From: JBMOLK01 sp049325575
GTDB lineage: Bacteria > Bacillota > Clostridia > Acetivibrionales > Acetivibrionaceae
Assembly (NCBI GenBank): GCA_049325575.1
Contig: JBMOLK010000278.1
Coordinates: 1 to 5,298 of the forward strand
DNA: 5,298 nt
Direction of reading: 5' to 3'
In this document: one piece after another, positions 4,479 through 5,298 of the stretch
Numbering within the stretch: position 1 is the first letter of the stretch
How the letters are laid out: each line of letters opens with the position of its first letter
The notes under the pieces: generated by a model
What the model was told of the DNA's origin: nothing
Databases searched by the model: none
The model's input: only the letters and a program-made list of their open reading frames with translations
Position numbers and translations under genes: made by a program

Positions 4479-5298
4479 ATGAATTTATATAAGCTGGTTT
4501 TTCGCAACTTGTTAGGTCGTAAAAACCGCTTTATATTTACATTAAGCGGAATTACGCTAGGGATAATAGCTTTGGTTGTTCTTATCAGTTTGGGAGCGGG
4601 ACTTCAATCGCAAATACACAAACAGGCCAATGATTTGGGGGCAAACCTTATTATCACAGCAAAGGGCTGGTGTGCATATGAACAGGTAAAGGTACTTAGC
4701 GGCAAACAGCTGCCGGATGCTATTCTTCCTGAAGAGCTATCTAAAATTGAAAAAATAGAAGGAATAAAAACCTATCCATATCTAACGGTAGGGTCTGCTA
4801 TTGACAATGAGCCGGTTTCAGTAACGGGGGCGCGTTTTGAACAGCTTAAAAATTTACGGAAATGGAAAACAACACATGGAGATTTTCCTATAGCTACTGA
4901 CAAATATGGAATATTGGCTGGTTCTGCAATTGCCCAAAGGTTTGAGCTGGCTCCGGGTAAAACTATTACCTTAAGGGGAAAGGAATTTAAAGTGACCGGA
5001 ATATTGGAGACAACTGGTACCGGAGACGATGGTGTCCTATTTATAGATTTGGATACAGCACGTGAGGTGTATGAAACTAAAGGCAGAGTATCTTTCATCG
5101 GTGTTCAGGTTGATGACATAAATAAGGTTGACTATTATTCCCAGGTAATCACAGATACAGCTAATGTTGCGGTTATATCTGACCGCCAGCTTTTAAGCTC
5201 TGTTCTAAGTGTAGTAAACTCAGTCAGTACCACTCTAAAGATAATAGCTGCTATAGCAGTTTTGGCTGCAAGCTTTGGAATTATCAATACCATGCTTA
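4479..5298 (+). CDS. MacB/FtsX-type ABC transporter permease, 3' end outside window
   Basis: The ATG at 4479 follows the SD AAGGGGGG (4464-4471), which overlaps the lipoprotein stop codon. The frame stays open for 273 codons to the right edge. The start MNLYKLVFRNLLGRKNRFIFTLSGITLGI is the classic N-terminus of MacB/FtsX permeases. TM1 is about residues 18-41. A large extracytoplasmic domain follows (about 42-250, MacB periplasmic-core-like), with GAGLQSQI and DLGANLIITAKG just after TM1, GILAGSAIAQRF mid-domain, and ITLRGKEFKVTGIL leading to a glycine-rich TGTGDDG. TM2 begins near 252 (TTLKIIAAIAVLAASFGIINTML), the start of the FtsX domain. A GWCAYE segment (63-68) puts C65 outside. The family couples ATP hydrolysis by a separate cytosolic ATPase to export or extraction of lipids, peptides or drugs; no ATPase gene lies upstream, so it should follow downstream. 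The substrate is unknown. Confidence 0.92.
   Translation, partial: MNLYKLVFRNLLGRKNRFIFTLSGITLGIIALVVLISLGAGLQSQIHKQANDLGANLIITAKGWCAYEQVKVLSGKQLPDAILPEELSKIEKIEGIKTYPYLTVGSAIDNEPVSVTGARFEQLKNLRKWKTTHGDFPIATDKYGILAGSAIAQRFELAPGKTITLRGKEFKVTGILETTGTGDDGVLFIDLDTAREVYETKGRVSFIGVQVDDINKVDYYSQVITDTANVAVISDRQLLSSVLSVVNSVSTTLKIIAAIAVLAASFGIINTML

Noticed and set aside
4772..5098. 108-codon open frame on the minus strand
   Set aside because: It is antisense to the well-supported permease extracytoplasmic domain and has no family features.

Overview
The window looks like an AT-rich chromosomal segment from an anaerobic, cellulosome-forming member of the Clostridia (an Acetivibrio / Ruminiclostridium-type organism). 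The main evidence is a secreted protein that joins one cohesin-like domain to a type I dockerin with two calcium-binding repeats, a combination almost confined to such bacteria. Strong purine-rich ribosome binding sites, low GC and Firmicute-style lipoprotein and two-component genes agree with this. The species assignment is inference.

Layout. (1) Positions 1-430, minus strand: a GNAT-family N-acetyltransferase whose 3' end lies outside the window. (2) 431-678: a divergent intergenic region with a good extended -10 promoter facing right. (3) 679-1455: the cohesin-dockerin protein. (4) 1456-1746: a non-coding stretch rich in inverted repeats, including a perfect 13-bp stem at 1529-1575. (5) 1747-3890: an OmpR-family response regulator and a membrane histidine kinase, overlapping by 4 bp and closed by an intrinsic terminator whose left arm lies inside the kinase gene. 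(6) 3914-4027: a compact regulatory region with three TCTGACA direct repeats exactly 11 bp apart, a sigma-A-type promoter whose -35 is the third repeat, and a perfect 12-bp palindrome touching the -10. (7) 4028-4465: a small putative lipoprotein with a CGLNPC motif. (8) 4479 to the window end: the N-terminal part of a MacB/FtsX-type ABC transporter permease. Its ATPase is not in the window and would be expected just downstream.

Reading as a system. The two-component pair and the lipoprotein/permease operon look like a sensing-and-response module. The 11-bp phased repeats at the effector promoter are the geometry recognised by head-to-tail OmpR/PhoB-type regulators, and an OmpR-type regulator is encoded immediately upstream. 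The kinase sensor domain, the lipoprotein and the permease's first extracytoplasmic loop all carry cysteines on the outer side of the membrane. This hints at a metal, redox or thiol-related signal or cargo, but the substrate cannot be read from sequence. The cohesin-dockerin gene and the acetyltransferase appear to be separate transcription units.
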